Positions 14,303-22,469 of a stretch of 24,274 nucleotides of DNA are shown piece after piece. The number at the start of each line of letters is the position of its first letter. The stretch's first letter is position 1. The translations under genes and the position numbers were made by a program. The notes under the pieces were generated by a model. The model was not told the origin of the DNA. It made no database searches and saw only the letters and a list, made by a program, of their open reading frames with translations. The stretch covers positions 1 to 24,274 of the forward strand of contig CAMTOL010000005.1 in assembly GCA_947074135.1 (NCBI GenBank), written 5' to 3'. This DNA comes from an uncultured Rikenellaceae bacterium (GTDB taxonomy: Bacteria; Bacteroidota; Bacteroidia; Bacteroidales; Rikenellaceae).

Positions 14303-16564
14303 ATGAAAATTAAATTAACAACTTTATCTGCTAGCCTATTGTGTGCATTGTTCTCAATGCAAAGTATGGCACAGAAAGCACTTCCAGCCTATCTCGACGA
14401 TTCGAAACCAGTCGAAGAGAGAATCGAAGATGCACTAAAACGTATGACTACCGAGGAGAAAATCAAAATGACTCACGCTCAGTCAAAATTCAGTTCACCA
14501 GGTGTTCCTCGCCTCGGCATTCCTGGTTTTTGGACTACTGACGGCCCTCACGGTATTCGTCCAGAGGTGCTTTGGGACGAGTGGGAACAAGCAGGTTGGA
14601 CCAACGACTCTTGTACAGCTTTCCCTGCTCTTACTGCTCTAGCTGCAACTTGGAACGAAGATATGTCACTTCTTTATGGACGTTCGATTGGTGCTGAAGC
14701 TCGTTATCGAGAGAAAGATATACTACTTGGACCGGGTGTTAACATCTATCGTACCCCGCTCAATGGTCGTAACTTTGAGTATATGGGCGAGGATCCATTC
14801 TTGGCATCGATTATGGTTGTTCCTTACATTAAAGGCGTACAAGAAAATGGCGTTGCAACTTGTTTGAAACACTACGCTCTAAACAATCAAGAGTTCAACC
14901 GCCACACTTCGAACATCGTTGTTGACGATAGAGCTTTGTACGAAATCTACTTACCTGCTTTTAAGGCTGCTGTTCAAAAAGGTGATACTTGGTCGATTAT
15001 GGGCGCTTATAACCTTTATAAAAACCAACACGCTTGCCATAACCAATACCTACTGAATGACATTTTAAAAGGTGAGTGGGGTTTCAAAGGTGTTGTAGTT
15101 TCGGACTGGGGTGGAGTCCACAACACTCGTGAGGCCATTACAAACGGACTTGACCTAGAGTTCGGTTCGTGGACAGATGGACTTCGCAGCGGTAGCAGCA
15201 ATGCATACGACAACTACTACTTGGCTAATCCATACCTTGACCTAATCAACAGCGGAGAGTTTGGAACAAAAGAGCTTGACGACAAAATCCGTCGTCTGCT
15301 TCGCCTTGCTTTCAATACGTCGATGAACCGCAATAAACCTTTCGGCTCATTCCAAAGCGAAGAACACGCTCTCGCTGGTCGCACAATTGCAACCGAAGGT
15401 ATCGTTCTTCTCCAAAACAAAAATAACGTTCTTCCAATCGACCTAAATAAAGCTAAACGCATTGTTGTTGTTGGCGAGAATGCAATTAAGATGATGACCG
15501 TAGGTGGTGGCAGCTCGTCACTAAAGGTTTTGAACGAAAATCTGCCACTCGATGGCATTAAGGCTCGTGTAGGCTCGGCTGCCGAAGTTGTCTATGTTCG
15601 TGGTTATGTTGGCGACCCATCGGGCGAATATAACGGCGTTGTGACAGGTCAAAACCTAAAAGATGACCGTAGTGCAGATGAGCTAATTAAAGAGGCTGTT
15701 GAAGCTGCTAAATCGGCTGATTATGTAATTTTTATCGGCGGACTCAACAAAAGCAATAATCAAGATTGCGAAGACACTGACCGTCACCACTTGGAACTTC
15801 CATACGACCAAAATCGTGTTATCGACGAGTTGGCAAAAGCAAACAAAAACCTAATCGTTGTAAACATCTCTGGTACTGGCGTTTCAATGCCTTTCACTGC
15901 AACAGTTCCTGCAATTGTTCAGAGTTGGTACAACGGTAGCGAATCGGGCAGAGCTCTTGCTGCAATACTTATGGGAGATATTAACCCATCGGGAAAAATG
16001 CCGTTCTCGGTTATCGAAAAATTAGAAGACTTAGGCTCACACCTTCTTGGCGAATACCCTGGAAATAAAGAGCAACTAGCCGCTTCGAAACATCGTGGCG
16101 ACACTATCAACGTTGAGTACAAAGAGAGTATCTTTGTTGGTTATCGCTGGTTGGAGAAACAGAAAACTAAACCTACATTTAGCTTTGGTCACGGTTTGAG
16201 CTACACTACTTTTGAGTATGGCAAAGTTGAGGCTTCGAGCAAAACTGTGAATGCTGACGGAACTATTACTTTCACTATTTCTGTTAAAAACAGCGGTAGT
16301 CGTGAGGGTAAAGAGGTTGTTCAGTTGTATATTGCCGACCTTAAATCGTCGCTCCCACGTCCAGTTAAGGAGTTGAAGGGCTTTAAGAAAGTTTCACTAA
16401 AACCAGGTGAGAGCCAAACAGTTAGCTTTACCATCGACAGCGAAGCATTGAGCTATTTCGACGATAAGAAGCACGAATGGGTAGCAGAGCCGGGCGATTT
16501 CGAAGCTCACATCGGCAGCTCGTCAAGCGACATCCGCTCGAAAGTAAAATTCACTCTAAAGTAG
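14303..16564 (+). CDS. GH3-family beta-glucosidase, probably periplasmic
   Basis: This is an exo-acting beta-glucosidase that would release glucose from oligosaccharides imported by SusCD. It has 753 residues and a signal peptide ending at about residue 23 (MQSMAQ), with no lipobox, so a periplasmic location is likely. The N-terminal TIM barrel holds the nucleophile Asp268 in GVVVSDWGG, and the substrate-binding KHYALN segment is at about 189-194. The alpha/beta sandwich domain (about 355-590) contains the likely acid/base Glu490 before DTDRHHLELP. A C-terminal fibronectin-III-like domain (about 655-750) includes the GKEVVQLYIAD strand. Linkage specificity cannot be read directly; beta-1,6 is inferred from the GH30 context. 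The gene is separated from the upstream operon by a terminator and has its own promoter. Confidence 0.94.
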   Translation: MKIKLTTLSASLLCALFSMQSMAQKALPAYLDDSKPVEERIEDALKRMTTEEKIKMTHAQSKFSSPGVPRLGIPGFWTTDGPHGIRPEVLWDEWEQAGWTNDSCTAFPALTALAATWNEDMSLLYGRSIGAEARYREKDILLGPGVNIYRTPLNGRNFEYMGEDPFLASIMVVPYIKGVQENGVATCLKHYALNNQEFNRHTSNIVVDDRALYEIYLPAFKAAVQKGDTWSIMGAYNLYKNQHACHNQYLLNDILKGEWGFKGVVVSDWGGVHNTREAITNGLDLEFGSWTDGLRSGSSNAYDNYYLANPYLDLINSGEFGTKELDDKIRRLLRLAFNTSMNRNKPFGSFQSEEHALAGRTIATEGIVLLQNKNNVLPIDLNKAKRIVVVGENAIKMMTVGGGSSSLKVLNENLPLDGIKARVGSAAEVVYVRGYVGDPSGEYNGVVTGQNLKDDRSADELIKEAVEAAKSADYVIFIGGLNKSNNQDCEDTDRHHLELPYDQNRVIDELAKANKNLIVVNISGTGVSMPFTATVPAIVQSWYNGSESGRALAAILMGDINPSGKMPFSVIEKLEDLGSHLLGEYPGNKEQLAASKHRGDTINVEYKESIFVGYRWLEKQKTKPTFSFGHGLSYTTFEYGKVEASSKTVNADGTITFTISVKNSGSREGKEVVQLYIADLKSSLPRPVKELKGFKKVSLKPGESQTVSFTIDSEALSYFDDKKHEWVAEPGDFEAHIGSSSSDIRSKVKFTLK

Positions 16565-16579
16565 TAACACCAACAATCT

Positions 16580-16604
16580 TAGAGCGATAAATAGTATCGC
16601 TCTA
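16580..16604 (+). terminator. hairpin after the GH3 gene
   Basis: TAGAGCGATA (16580-16589) pairs perfectly with TATCGCTCTA (16595-16604) around the loop AATAG, followed by the T-rich TATTTGATT. It probably ends GH3 transcription. Confidence 0.6.
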
Positions 16605-16618
16605 TATTTGATTATAAC

Positions 16619-16647
16619 AAAGGAGGCAGAACCATTCTGCCTCCTTT
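16619..16647. terminator. bidirectional terminator between GH3 and dipeptidyl peptidase genes
   Basis: AAAGGAGGCAGAA (16619-16631) pairs perfectly with TTCTGCCTCCTTT (16635-16647) around CCA. The flanks are A-rich and T-rich, so it can act on both convergent transcripts. Confidence 0.75.
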
Positions 16648-16686
16648 ATTGTTTTATAGATGATTTTCGAGTGAGCTATCTACACA

Positions 16687-18882
16687 CTACAAGTTCGCCT
16701 TGATAAACTCAATCGAACGACGCATCAAACGATCTCGGTCACGTCCCATACCGTGATTACGGTCAGGGAAAATCTGCATCTCATAATCTTTACCAGCCTT
16801 ATTAAGCGCTGTCATCATATCGTATGCATTAGAGATATGCACATTATCATCAGCCGTTCCGTGCGACAACAATAACTTTCCTTTCAATCTATCCGCAAAA
16901 TTAATTGGCGAATTGTTATCGTATCCCTCTGGATTATCTTGCGGAAGACCATTGTAAATTTCGGTATAAATTGTATCGTAATAACGCCAAGTGGTAACTG
17001 GGGCAACCGAAATTGCAGCCGCAAAGACATCATTACCCTTCAATATACAATTGAGAGCCATAAAACCACCATAGCTCCAACCATAAATTCCAATACGGTC
17101 AGCATCGATATAAGGCAACGAGCCCAACTCTTTTGCAGCCGCAATCTGGTCTTGAACTTCGAGATTACCCAAATCCCTGTAAGTACAGCTTCTAAACTCA
17201 AAACCACGATAACCAGTACCACGACCATCAACACAAACCACAATATAACCCTCTTTCAACAGAGCAGCCTCCCACGACACACCCCAACGATCAGCCACCG
17301 ATTGTGAACCAGGTCCGCTATATTGAGTCATAAACAACGGGTACTCTTTATTTTCGTCGAAATCGATTGGATACATAATCCAAGCGTTCAAATCAGTAAC
17401 ACCATCAGCAGCCTTAACTGTAATAAACTTCTTTGTTGGCAAAGCATACTCTTTAACTCGCTCATTTAGTTTTGCATTATCCTCAATCGTACGCAATACT
17501 CTACCATCAGATGCACTATGTACTGTTGTGATTGTTGGAGTATCAGTCGAAGAGTATGTTTGAGTATAGTATTTAGAACCTTTTGAGAACGAAACAGAGT
17601 AAGTACCTCTGTTCTCTTTAGCCGAATTTAGTTTCGACATCGCAACAACATCAGAACGTCTGTTAATAGTGAGCGCATAAGGTTCGCGACCTATCGGTGA
17701 GTTTTTGGCCGCCGTAAAATAGATTTTACGGCTACGCAAATCAACTCCATCGAGCGATGTCACCTCCCAACTGCCTTTGGTAAGTTGATTGAGGAATTTT
17801 CCGCTCATATCGTACATATATAGGTGACGATAACCATCAGCTTCGCTCATCACAATAAAGCGATTAAACTCTGGCAAAAAAGTAACCTTAGAGGCATCAA
17901 TTCTATCAATATAACGCTCCGACACCTCACTAAACACAGTCGTCAGATTCTTGAGAGCTGTATTATAAAGCATCAAATCATAATGATTCTGTAAACGATT
18001 AACTTTGTGAATAGCCAACTCATCTTTACGACCACTCCACTCAATTCTAGGAAAATAACCATCATTGGTTGGCGTAACCTCATCAATAACAGTATATGCA
18101 CCTGCAGCTAGATTAAAGACACGTATTGATACCGACGAATTCTCTTCGCCAGCCTTTGGATATTTAAACGACATATCGTCAGGATAAAGCTGAGTGTTAT
18201 AGACAGGCATATGGTATTTCTTAACATTGCTCTCGTCAAATCGATAGTAGGCAATAGCTTCTGACGATGGACTCCACTCATAAGCTCTATCAAAACCATA
18301 CTCCTCCTCGTAAACCCAGTCACAAAGACCATTAATAATAGAACCAAAAACACCGTCAGAGGTAATCTGACGCTCGTTTGAGTTAATCAAATCAACAACA
18401 TAGAGGTTATTGTCGCGCACAAATGCCGCTTTATTGCCGTCAGGCGAGAAGGTAGCAACCTGCTGTTTGCCTGCCGACGAAAGTTGAGTCATCGACTTCT
18501 TAGCTCGGTCATAAATCCAGTTCTCAGCTTTGTATGAGTGTCTATATATTGGCTCTATGGCAGTTGTGAGCATAATGAGGTTCTCGTCAGCCGAAAATGC
18601 ATAGCGAGAGATTGGGAAAGATGGTAAAACACCTTTGTTCGAGAATATGGTATCAACTGCCTCTCCGTCGCTGTAACGATATCTAACAATGGCGTTCTTA
18701 TCGCCACTAATTGCCGAGAAATGTTCTCCATCGCTCATCGAACGAAGTCCAGCAACACCTTTTGCAGAGAAAGCACCATTAGAAATCTGGTCGTAACCGA
18801 CCTCTTTTAGCTCGTCATTTTGAGCAAATAGTGCAACCGAGCCAAGGAGCACCGTACAAACAGTTAAAATAAGTTTTCGCAT
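16687..18882 (-). CDS. dipeptidyl peptidase IV (S9 family prolyl dipeptidase)
   Basis: This secreted serine exopeptidase removes Xaa-Pro dipeptides from peptide N-termini, typically in the periplasm or at the cell surface, for peptide nutrition. It has 731 residues and a signal peptide ending near residue 20 (VALFAQ). A beta-propeller (about 80-450) holds the double-Glu motif in DWVYEEEYG (Glu192-194), which binds the substrate amino end. The C-terminal hydrolase domain has the catalytic triad Ser603 in GWSYGGF, Asp678 in GTADDNVH and His710 in DRNHGM. All key residues are present and the length is normal for the family. Its ATG lies inside the end of the upstream inositol-monophosphatase-family gene (19-nt overlap), so the two are cotranscribed and probably translationally coupled. 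Confidence 0.95.
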   Translation of the reverse strand: MRKLILTVCTVLLGSVALFAQNDELKEVGYDQISNGAFSAKGVAGLRSMSDGEHFSAISGDKNAIVRYRYSDGEAVDTIFSNKGVLPSFPISRYAFSADENLIMLTTAIEPIYRHSYKAENWIYDRAKKSMTQLSSAGKQQVATFSPDGNKAAFVRDNNLYVVDLINSNERQITSDGVFGSIINGLCDWVYEEEYGFDRAYEWSPSSEAIAYYRFDESNVKKYHMPVYNTQLYPDDMSFKYPKAGEENSSVSIRVFNLAAGAYTVIDEVTPTNDGYFPRIEWSGRKDELAIHKVNRLQNHYDLMLYNTALKNLTTVFSEVSERYIDRIDASKVTFLPEFNRFIVMSEADGYRHLYMYDMSGKFLNQLTKGSWEVTSLDGVDLRSRKIYFTAAKNSPIGREPYALTINRRSDVVAMSKLNSAKENRGTYSVSFSKGSKYYTQTYSSTDTPTITTVHSASDGRVLRTIEDNAKLNERVKEYALPTKKFITVKAADGVTDLNAWIMYPIDFDENKEYPLFMTQYSGPGSQSVADRWGVSWEAALLKEGYIVVCVDGRGTGYRGFEFRSCTYRDLGNLEVQDQIAAAKELGSLPYIDADRIGIYGWSYGGFMALNCILKGNDVFAAAISVAPVTTWRYYDTIYTEIYNGLPQDNPEGYDNNSPINFADRLKGKLLLSHGTADDNVHISNAYDMMTALNKAGKDYEMQIFPDRNHGMGRDRDRLMRRSIEFIKANL

Positions 18883-19676
18883 AGTATATTAAAGAATTGT
18901 TTATGGCTATTTTTATTTGTCGATATAATCGAGCGACCAAAGATATACTCCTCACCTCCATTGTAATCGACCACTACCCCGCCTGCTCGTTCAACCAACA
19001 ACGCTCCAGCTGCCACATCCCACGGCGAAAGGTTCCACTGAAAAAAACACTCAGCACGACCTGCCGCAACATAGGCTAAATCAGCAGCTGCCGACCCAAT
19101 ACGACGTGTGCCATTGCTATTACGATTAAAATAATCAAACGCACGATTAAAACGCTCGACACCCTCGTCCATATTGTAGGCAACACCAGTGATGACCAAC
19201 GATTTTGAAACTTCACCAATCTCACTAACCCGTATCACCTCGCCATTCAAATAACAGTCGCTCCCTTTCCAAGCATAGAAACACTCTTTTTGAGTAATCT
19301 CATAAATCACTCCAACCACAACTTCAGAGCCCTGCATCAACGCAATACTCACACAATATGGCGGCATTGAGTGCATAAAATTAGTCGTCCCATCTAGCGG
19401 ATCTATAACCCAGAGTAATTGAGAATTATGAATTGTGAATTGCGAATTATCTGCTGCGCTCTCTTCTGCTAGTATTTTTGCTTCGGGCACAATAGCAGAA
19501 AGCTGTTCGATAATGAGTCGTTCTGCACTCTTATCGACATAAGAAACAAGATTCTGGTGACCTTTATATTCAATCTTATCGAGTGTGAAGTTTTTGCGCT
19601 CCTCAGCTATATACTGACCTGCCCGACGAGCCACTTCGCACACCTCTTTACATATTTTTTCAAAATTTTTCTCCAT
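18864..19676 (-). CDS. inositol monophosphatase family protein (SuhB-like)
   Basis: This is a Mg2+-dependent, Li+-sensitive-type phosphatase of the IMPase family, acting on inositol phosphates or similar sugar or nucleotide phosphates in the cytoplasm. The metal site is complete: Glu71/Glu72 in LAEES, Asp92 and Asp95 in WVIDPLDGTTNF, and Asp220 in SPWDVAAG. I chose the ATG at 19674-19676 (270 aa, starting MEKNFEK) because the promoter -7 box lies directly upstream at 19684-19691; any longer start would precede the transcript. That makes the mRNA leaderless or nearly so. Residues about 76-87 (DNSQFTIHNSQL) replace a short loop and derive from a repeat. The gene overlaps the dipeptidyl peptidase gene by 19 nt. 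Confidence 0.92.
   Translation of the reverse strand: MEKNFEKICKEVCEVARRAGQYIAEERKNFTLDKIEYKGHQNLVSYVDKSAERLIIEQLSAIVPEAKILAEESAADNSQFTIHNSQLLWVIDPLDGTTNFMHSMPPYCVSIALMQGSEVVVGVIYEITQKECFYAWKGSDCYLNGEVIRVSEIGEVSKSLVITGVAYNMDEGVERFNRAFDYFNRNSNGTRRIGSAAADLAYVAAGRAECFFQWNLSPWDVAAGALLVERAGGVVVDYNGGEEYIFGRSIISTNKNSHKQFFNILCENLF
19415..19449. repeat. AATTnnGAATT-type dispersed repeat inside the inositol-monophosphatase-family gene
   Basis: A run of iterated AATT units spaced by G-containing triplets (AATTGAGAATTATG, then AATTGTGAATTGCG, then AATTA) lies in frame in the coding sequence. Read on the minus strand it gives NSQFTIHNSQ. Repeats of this type occur in many Bacteroidota and other genomes, usually between genes. 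A related AATT-rich stretch lies upstream of rpoD. Confidence 0.7.
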
Positions 19677-19683
19677 AGCCATA

Positions 19684-19716
19684 CAAAGATATAGATTTTT
19701 TTCGTTAGTTATCAAA
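19684..19716 (-). promoter_or_regulatory. promoter of the inositol monophosphatase-dipeptidyl peptidase operon
   Basis: On the minus strand, TTTG (19716-19713), a 21-nt spacer, and TATCTTTG (19691-19684) match the Bacteroidota promoter. The expected transcription start, about 5-7 nt further on, falls at or next to the ATG at 19676. Confidence 0.72.
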
Positions 19717-19822
19717 CAATCATCAAAACCTAACTAATATGAAATAAAATTTTACTTTTTATTAATAAATCTTAACCACTAATTATTTTAGTAAGAAACC
19801 AAATTAAAGAAGGTAAATAACT

Positions 19823-21346
19823 ATGAGTAAAAAGGTAATTCTTTGGAGTATTCTATCGGCAATGATTGTCGGAGGACTCTCGGCAGCAACAGTAGGTGTG
19901 CTAATGTCAAACAACAACTCTCAAAACAGTGTCTATACGCTATCGAGTGGCAACACCGCAGCTAAAGACCTCTATTTCACACAACAAACACAGTCAGCAT
20001 CACTTCCCGACCTAACGGGAGCTGCCCAAATGGGTGTCGATGCAGTTGTAAACATCGAAATCCTAAAACGAGTGCAGCAACGTTCATTCTCTGGTCGTGG
20101 TTTCGACCCGTTTGAGTTCTTCTTTGGTCCTAACTACGGACAGAGAGGAGGCGGAAACAACAACCAACAACAAGAGGAATCGAGTGAGCCAAACTTGCAA
20201 AAAATGGGTGGAGGTAGCGGTGTTATTATCTCGTCTGACGGATATATTGTTACAAATAATCACGTAATAGACGGCGCCGACCAAGTAAAAATCACACTAA
20301 ACTCAGGAGACACCTATGATGGCAAGGTTATTGGTACTGACCCTTCAACAGATATTGCTCTAGTTAAAATTGATACCAAAGAGCCACTCTCATTTTTGAC
20401 ATTTGGTAATTCTGATATGCTTCGCCTAGGCGAGTGGGTATTAGCTGTGGGTAATCCTTATGGGCTTAACTCTACTGTAACTGCAGGAATTGTAAGTGCT
20501 AAAGGACGTTCGCTAGGCGTATCGAACTCACAGCTTGGTATCGAAGCTTTTATCCAGACCGATGCTGCAGTTAACCCAGGCAACTCAGGGGGCGCACTAA
20601 TTACAACCGACGGTTCGTTAGTGGGTATCAACACACTAATAAAATCACCAACAGGTTCGTTTACTGGTTACTCGTTTGCCGTACCATCGAATATAGCTCG
20701 AAAAATTGTTGGCGACCTTCGTGAATATGGTATTGTTCAACGAGCTCTGTTAGGCGTTGCTATGCAAGAGATTACGAGCGAATGGGTTGAACAGTTGGGC
20801 GAGAAGAATGGCATTAAAGAGAGAGAAGGCGTATTTATTGCTGAAGTTTCGAAAGGAAGTGCAGCAGAAGCGGCAGGAATCAAAAAAGGGGACGTACTAC
20901 TTGAAGTTAATTCACAAAAAGTATCATCGCCATCGACTGTGCAACAGACAATTAACAACTTTAGCCCAGGCGACAAGATAAATATTTCGATAAAAAGAGA
21001 GGGTAAAGTGAAACATTTTGACGTCACTTTACGTAATAGACGCGGTAAGGAGGAGTTAATGAGCTCGACCGATGTTGATATGACCAAGGAACTTGGTGGA
21101 CGACTTGTCGAGGTGAGCGATAAACTCAAAAAGGAGCTAAAAATTAGGGGTGGTGCTCAGGTTGCGAGTGTAGATCCAAACGGTATATTAGCGAAAGCTA
21201 GAGTCCGTCCTGGCTACATTATAACTTCGATTAACGACACTCCTATATATAGTCTTGGCGACCTAAACCGTATTACAGATAAGCTAGAATTCATCGAGGG
21301 CATTTACCCCGATGGACGTATGGCGTCGTTCCAAGTAGTCAATTAA
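19823..21346 (+). CDS. htrA: Do-family serine endopeptidase (DegP/HtrA)
   Basis: This is an envelope quality-control protease and chaperone that degrades misfolded periplasmic proteins. It has 507 residues. The N-terminal hydrophobic segment (about 5-27) is a signal peptide or membrane anchor. A glycine/glutamine-rich disordered loop (about 104-130, the LA-loop region) precedes the trypsin-like domain, whose triad is complete: His147 in TNNHVIDG, Asp177 in STDIALVKI and Ser255 in NPGNSGGAL. Two PDZ domains follow at about 310-400 (with GVFIAEVSKGSAAEAAGIKKGD) and 415-500 (with ARVRPGYIITSIND). Length and order match the family. No Bacteroidota promoter box is seen in the gap from the divergent inositol-monophosphatase-family gene. 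rpoD follows 86 nt downstream and may be partly cotranscribed. Confidence 0.96.
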   Translation: MSKKVILWSILSAMIVGGLSAATVGVLMSNNNSQNSVYTLSSGNTAAKDLYFTQQTQSASLPDLTGAAQMGVDAVVNIEILKRVQQRSFSGRGFDPFEFFFGPNYGQRGGGNNNQQQEESSEPNLQKMGGGSGVIISSDGYIVTNNHVIDGADQVKITLNSGDTYDGKVIGTDPSTDIALVKIDTKEPLSFLTFGNSDMLRLGEWVLAVGNPYGLNSTVTAGIVSAKGRSLGVSNSQLGIEAFIQTDAAVNPGNSGGALITTDGSLVGINTLIKSPTGSFTGYSFAVPSNIARKIVGDLREYGIVQRALLGVAMQEITSEWVEQLGEKNGIKEREGVFIAEVSKGSAAEAAGIKKGDVLLEVNSQKVSSPSTVQQTINNFSPGDKINISIKREGKVKHFDVTLRNRRGKEELMSSTDVDMTKELGGRLVEVSDKLKKELKIRGGAQVASVDPNGILAKARVRPGYIITSINDTPIYSLGDLNRITDKLEFIEGIYPDGRMASFQVVN

Positions 21347-21354
21347 CAATGGAC

Positions 21355-21422
21355 AATTGACAATGATTAAATGGTAATTACGGGATAAAAATAGTATTAA
21401 CAAGAAAAAGACATTGTCAATT
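21355..21422. repeat. 11-bp inverted repeat flanking the rpoD leader
   Basis: AATTGACAATG (21355-21365) and CATTGTCAATT (21412-21422) are perfect inverted copies separated by 46 nt. The right arm ends 10 nt before the rpoD ATG, so a stem here could mask the translation start. The left arm is part of an ACAATGGACAATTGACAATG-like repeated sequence that begins at the htrA stop codon. Confidence 0.6.
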
Positions 21423-21432
21423 AGAAAAAAAA

Positions 21433-22293
21433 ATGAGGCAGTTAAAAATCACAAAATCAATTACCAATCGCGAAAGTGCGTCGCTCGACAAATATTTGCA
21501 GGAGATTGGTAGAGAGGAGCTTATTACAGTCGAAGAAGAGGTAGAGTTGGCGCAACGTATCCGCAAAGGAGATCAAGTTGCTCTTGAAAAACTGACTAAA
21601 GCAAATCTTCGTTTTGTGGTGTCAGTTGCTAAACAATATCAAAATCAAGGACTTACGCTCCCCGACTTAATTAACGAAGGAAACTTAGGTTTAATTAAGG
21701 CTGCTGAAAAGTTTGATGAAACTCGTGGTTTTAAGTTTATCTCTTATGCCGTTTGGTGGATTCGTCAATCGATTCTTCAGGCTTTGGCAGAGCAAAGTCG
21801 TATTGTTCGTCTTCCATTAAACCAAGTTGGTTCGTTGAACAAAATTAACAAAGCATTTGCTAAGTTTGAGCAAGAGAACGAGCGCACTCCATCGCCAGAG
21901 GAGTTGGCACGAGTATTAGATTTGCCTAAAGAGAAGGTACAGGATACGATGCGAGTTAGTGGTCGCCACATCTCGGTTGACGCTCCATTTGCCGAAGGTG
22001 AAGATAACTCACTGCTTGATGTACTTGTAAACTCAGACTCTCCAAATGCTGACCGCACTCTGATTAATGAGTCGTTATCGGTTGAGATTGACCGTGCACT
22101 ATCGACACTTACTGATAGAGAGCGTGATATTGTGAAGTATTTCTTCGGTATTGGTTCGGCAGAGATGACACTAGAGGAGATTGGTGATGAGTTTGGATTG
22201 ACACGAGAGCGTGTGCGCCAAATTAAGGAGAAAGCAATCCGTCGTTTACGCAACGGCAGCCGCAGCAAACTACTCAAGGGCTACCTAGGATAG
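21433..22293 (+). CDS. rpoD: primary RNA polymerase sigma factor (RpoD/SigA, short Bacteroidota type)
   Basis: This housekeeping sigma factor directs RNA polymerase to the TTTG / TAnnTTTG promoters seen in the window. Its 286 residues match the short primary sigma factors of Bacteroidota, which lack the long region 1.1 and non-conserved insert. Region 1.2 lies at about 17-45 ([15 protein letters not shown]). Region 2 holds [35 protein letters not shown] and the -7-recognition segment [20 protein letters not shown]. Region 3 is around 140-190. Region 4.2 has the helix-turn-helix [20 protein letters not shown] near the C-terminus. No promoter box was found in the 86-nt gap after htrA, so readthrough or an unusual promoter is possible. 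A strong terminator follows. Confidence 0.97.
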   Translation: MRQLKITKSITNRESASLDKYLQEIGREELITVEEEVELAQRIRKGDQVALEKLTKANLRFVVSVAKQYQNQGLTLPDLINEGNLGLIKAAEKFDETRGFKFISYAVWWIRQSILQALAEQSRIVRLPLNQVGSLNKINKAFAKFEQENERTPSPEELARVLDLPKEKVQDTMRVSGRHISVDAPFAEGEDNSLLDVLVNSDSPNADRTLINESLSVEIDRALSTLTDRERDIVKYFFGIGSAEMTLEEIGDEFGLTRERVRQIKEKAIRRLRNGSRSKLLKGYLG

Positions 22294-22300
22294 CAATAAG

Positions 22301-22317
22301 ATGGCTATAATAGCCAT
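22301..22317. repeat. 7-bp hairpin ATGGCTA/TAGCCAT just after rpoD
   Basis: A perfect 7-bp inverted repeat with loop TAA lies 7 nt after the rpoD stop. It may protect the mRNA 3' end or assist the terminator that follows. Confidence 0.4.
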
Positions 22318-22331
22318 TAACCACTAAAAAT

Positions 22332-22365
22332 GGACATTTTCGAAAAGAGAGTGTCCTTTTTTTTT
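22332..22365 (+). terminator. intrinsic terminator of rpoD
   Basis: GGACATTTT (22332-22340) pairs with AGAGTGTCC (22348-22356), including G-U pairs, around a 7-nt loop. A run of nine T follows (22357-22365). Confidence 0.85.
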
Positions 22366-22413
22366 GTGGCTTCCATACGTTTTTTTGTTGAAAAAATAAA
22401 TTAAAAACTCAAT

Positions 22414-22429
22414 TATTTTTGTATATTTG
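22414..22429 (+). promoter_or_regulatory. candidate -7 boxes of the etfBA promoter
   Basis: Two adjacent matches to TAnnTTTG are present: TATTTTTG (22414-22421) and TATATTTG (22422-22429). No TTTG is found at the expected -33 distance, so strength or activator dependence is unclear. The leader would be about 35-45 nt. Confidence 0.5.
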
Positions 22430-22469
22430 TAGTTACGATAATAATCTAATTAACTAATATAGATATACT

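Noticed and set aside
20737..21129. 130-codon open frame on the minus strand inside htrA
   Set aside because: Antisense to the PDZ region of a complete protease gene, with no recognisable motif.
21777..22277. 166-codon open frame on the minus strand inside rpoD
   Set aside because: Lies wholly antisense to a well-supported sigma factor gene; Ser/Arg-rich composition is typical of an antisense shadow.
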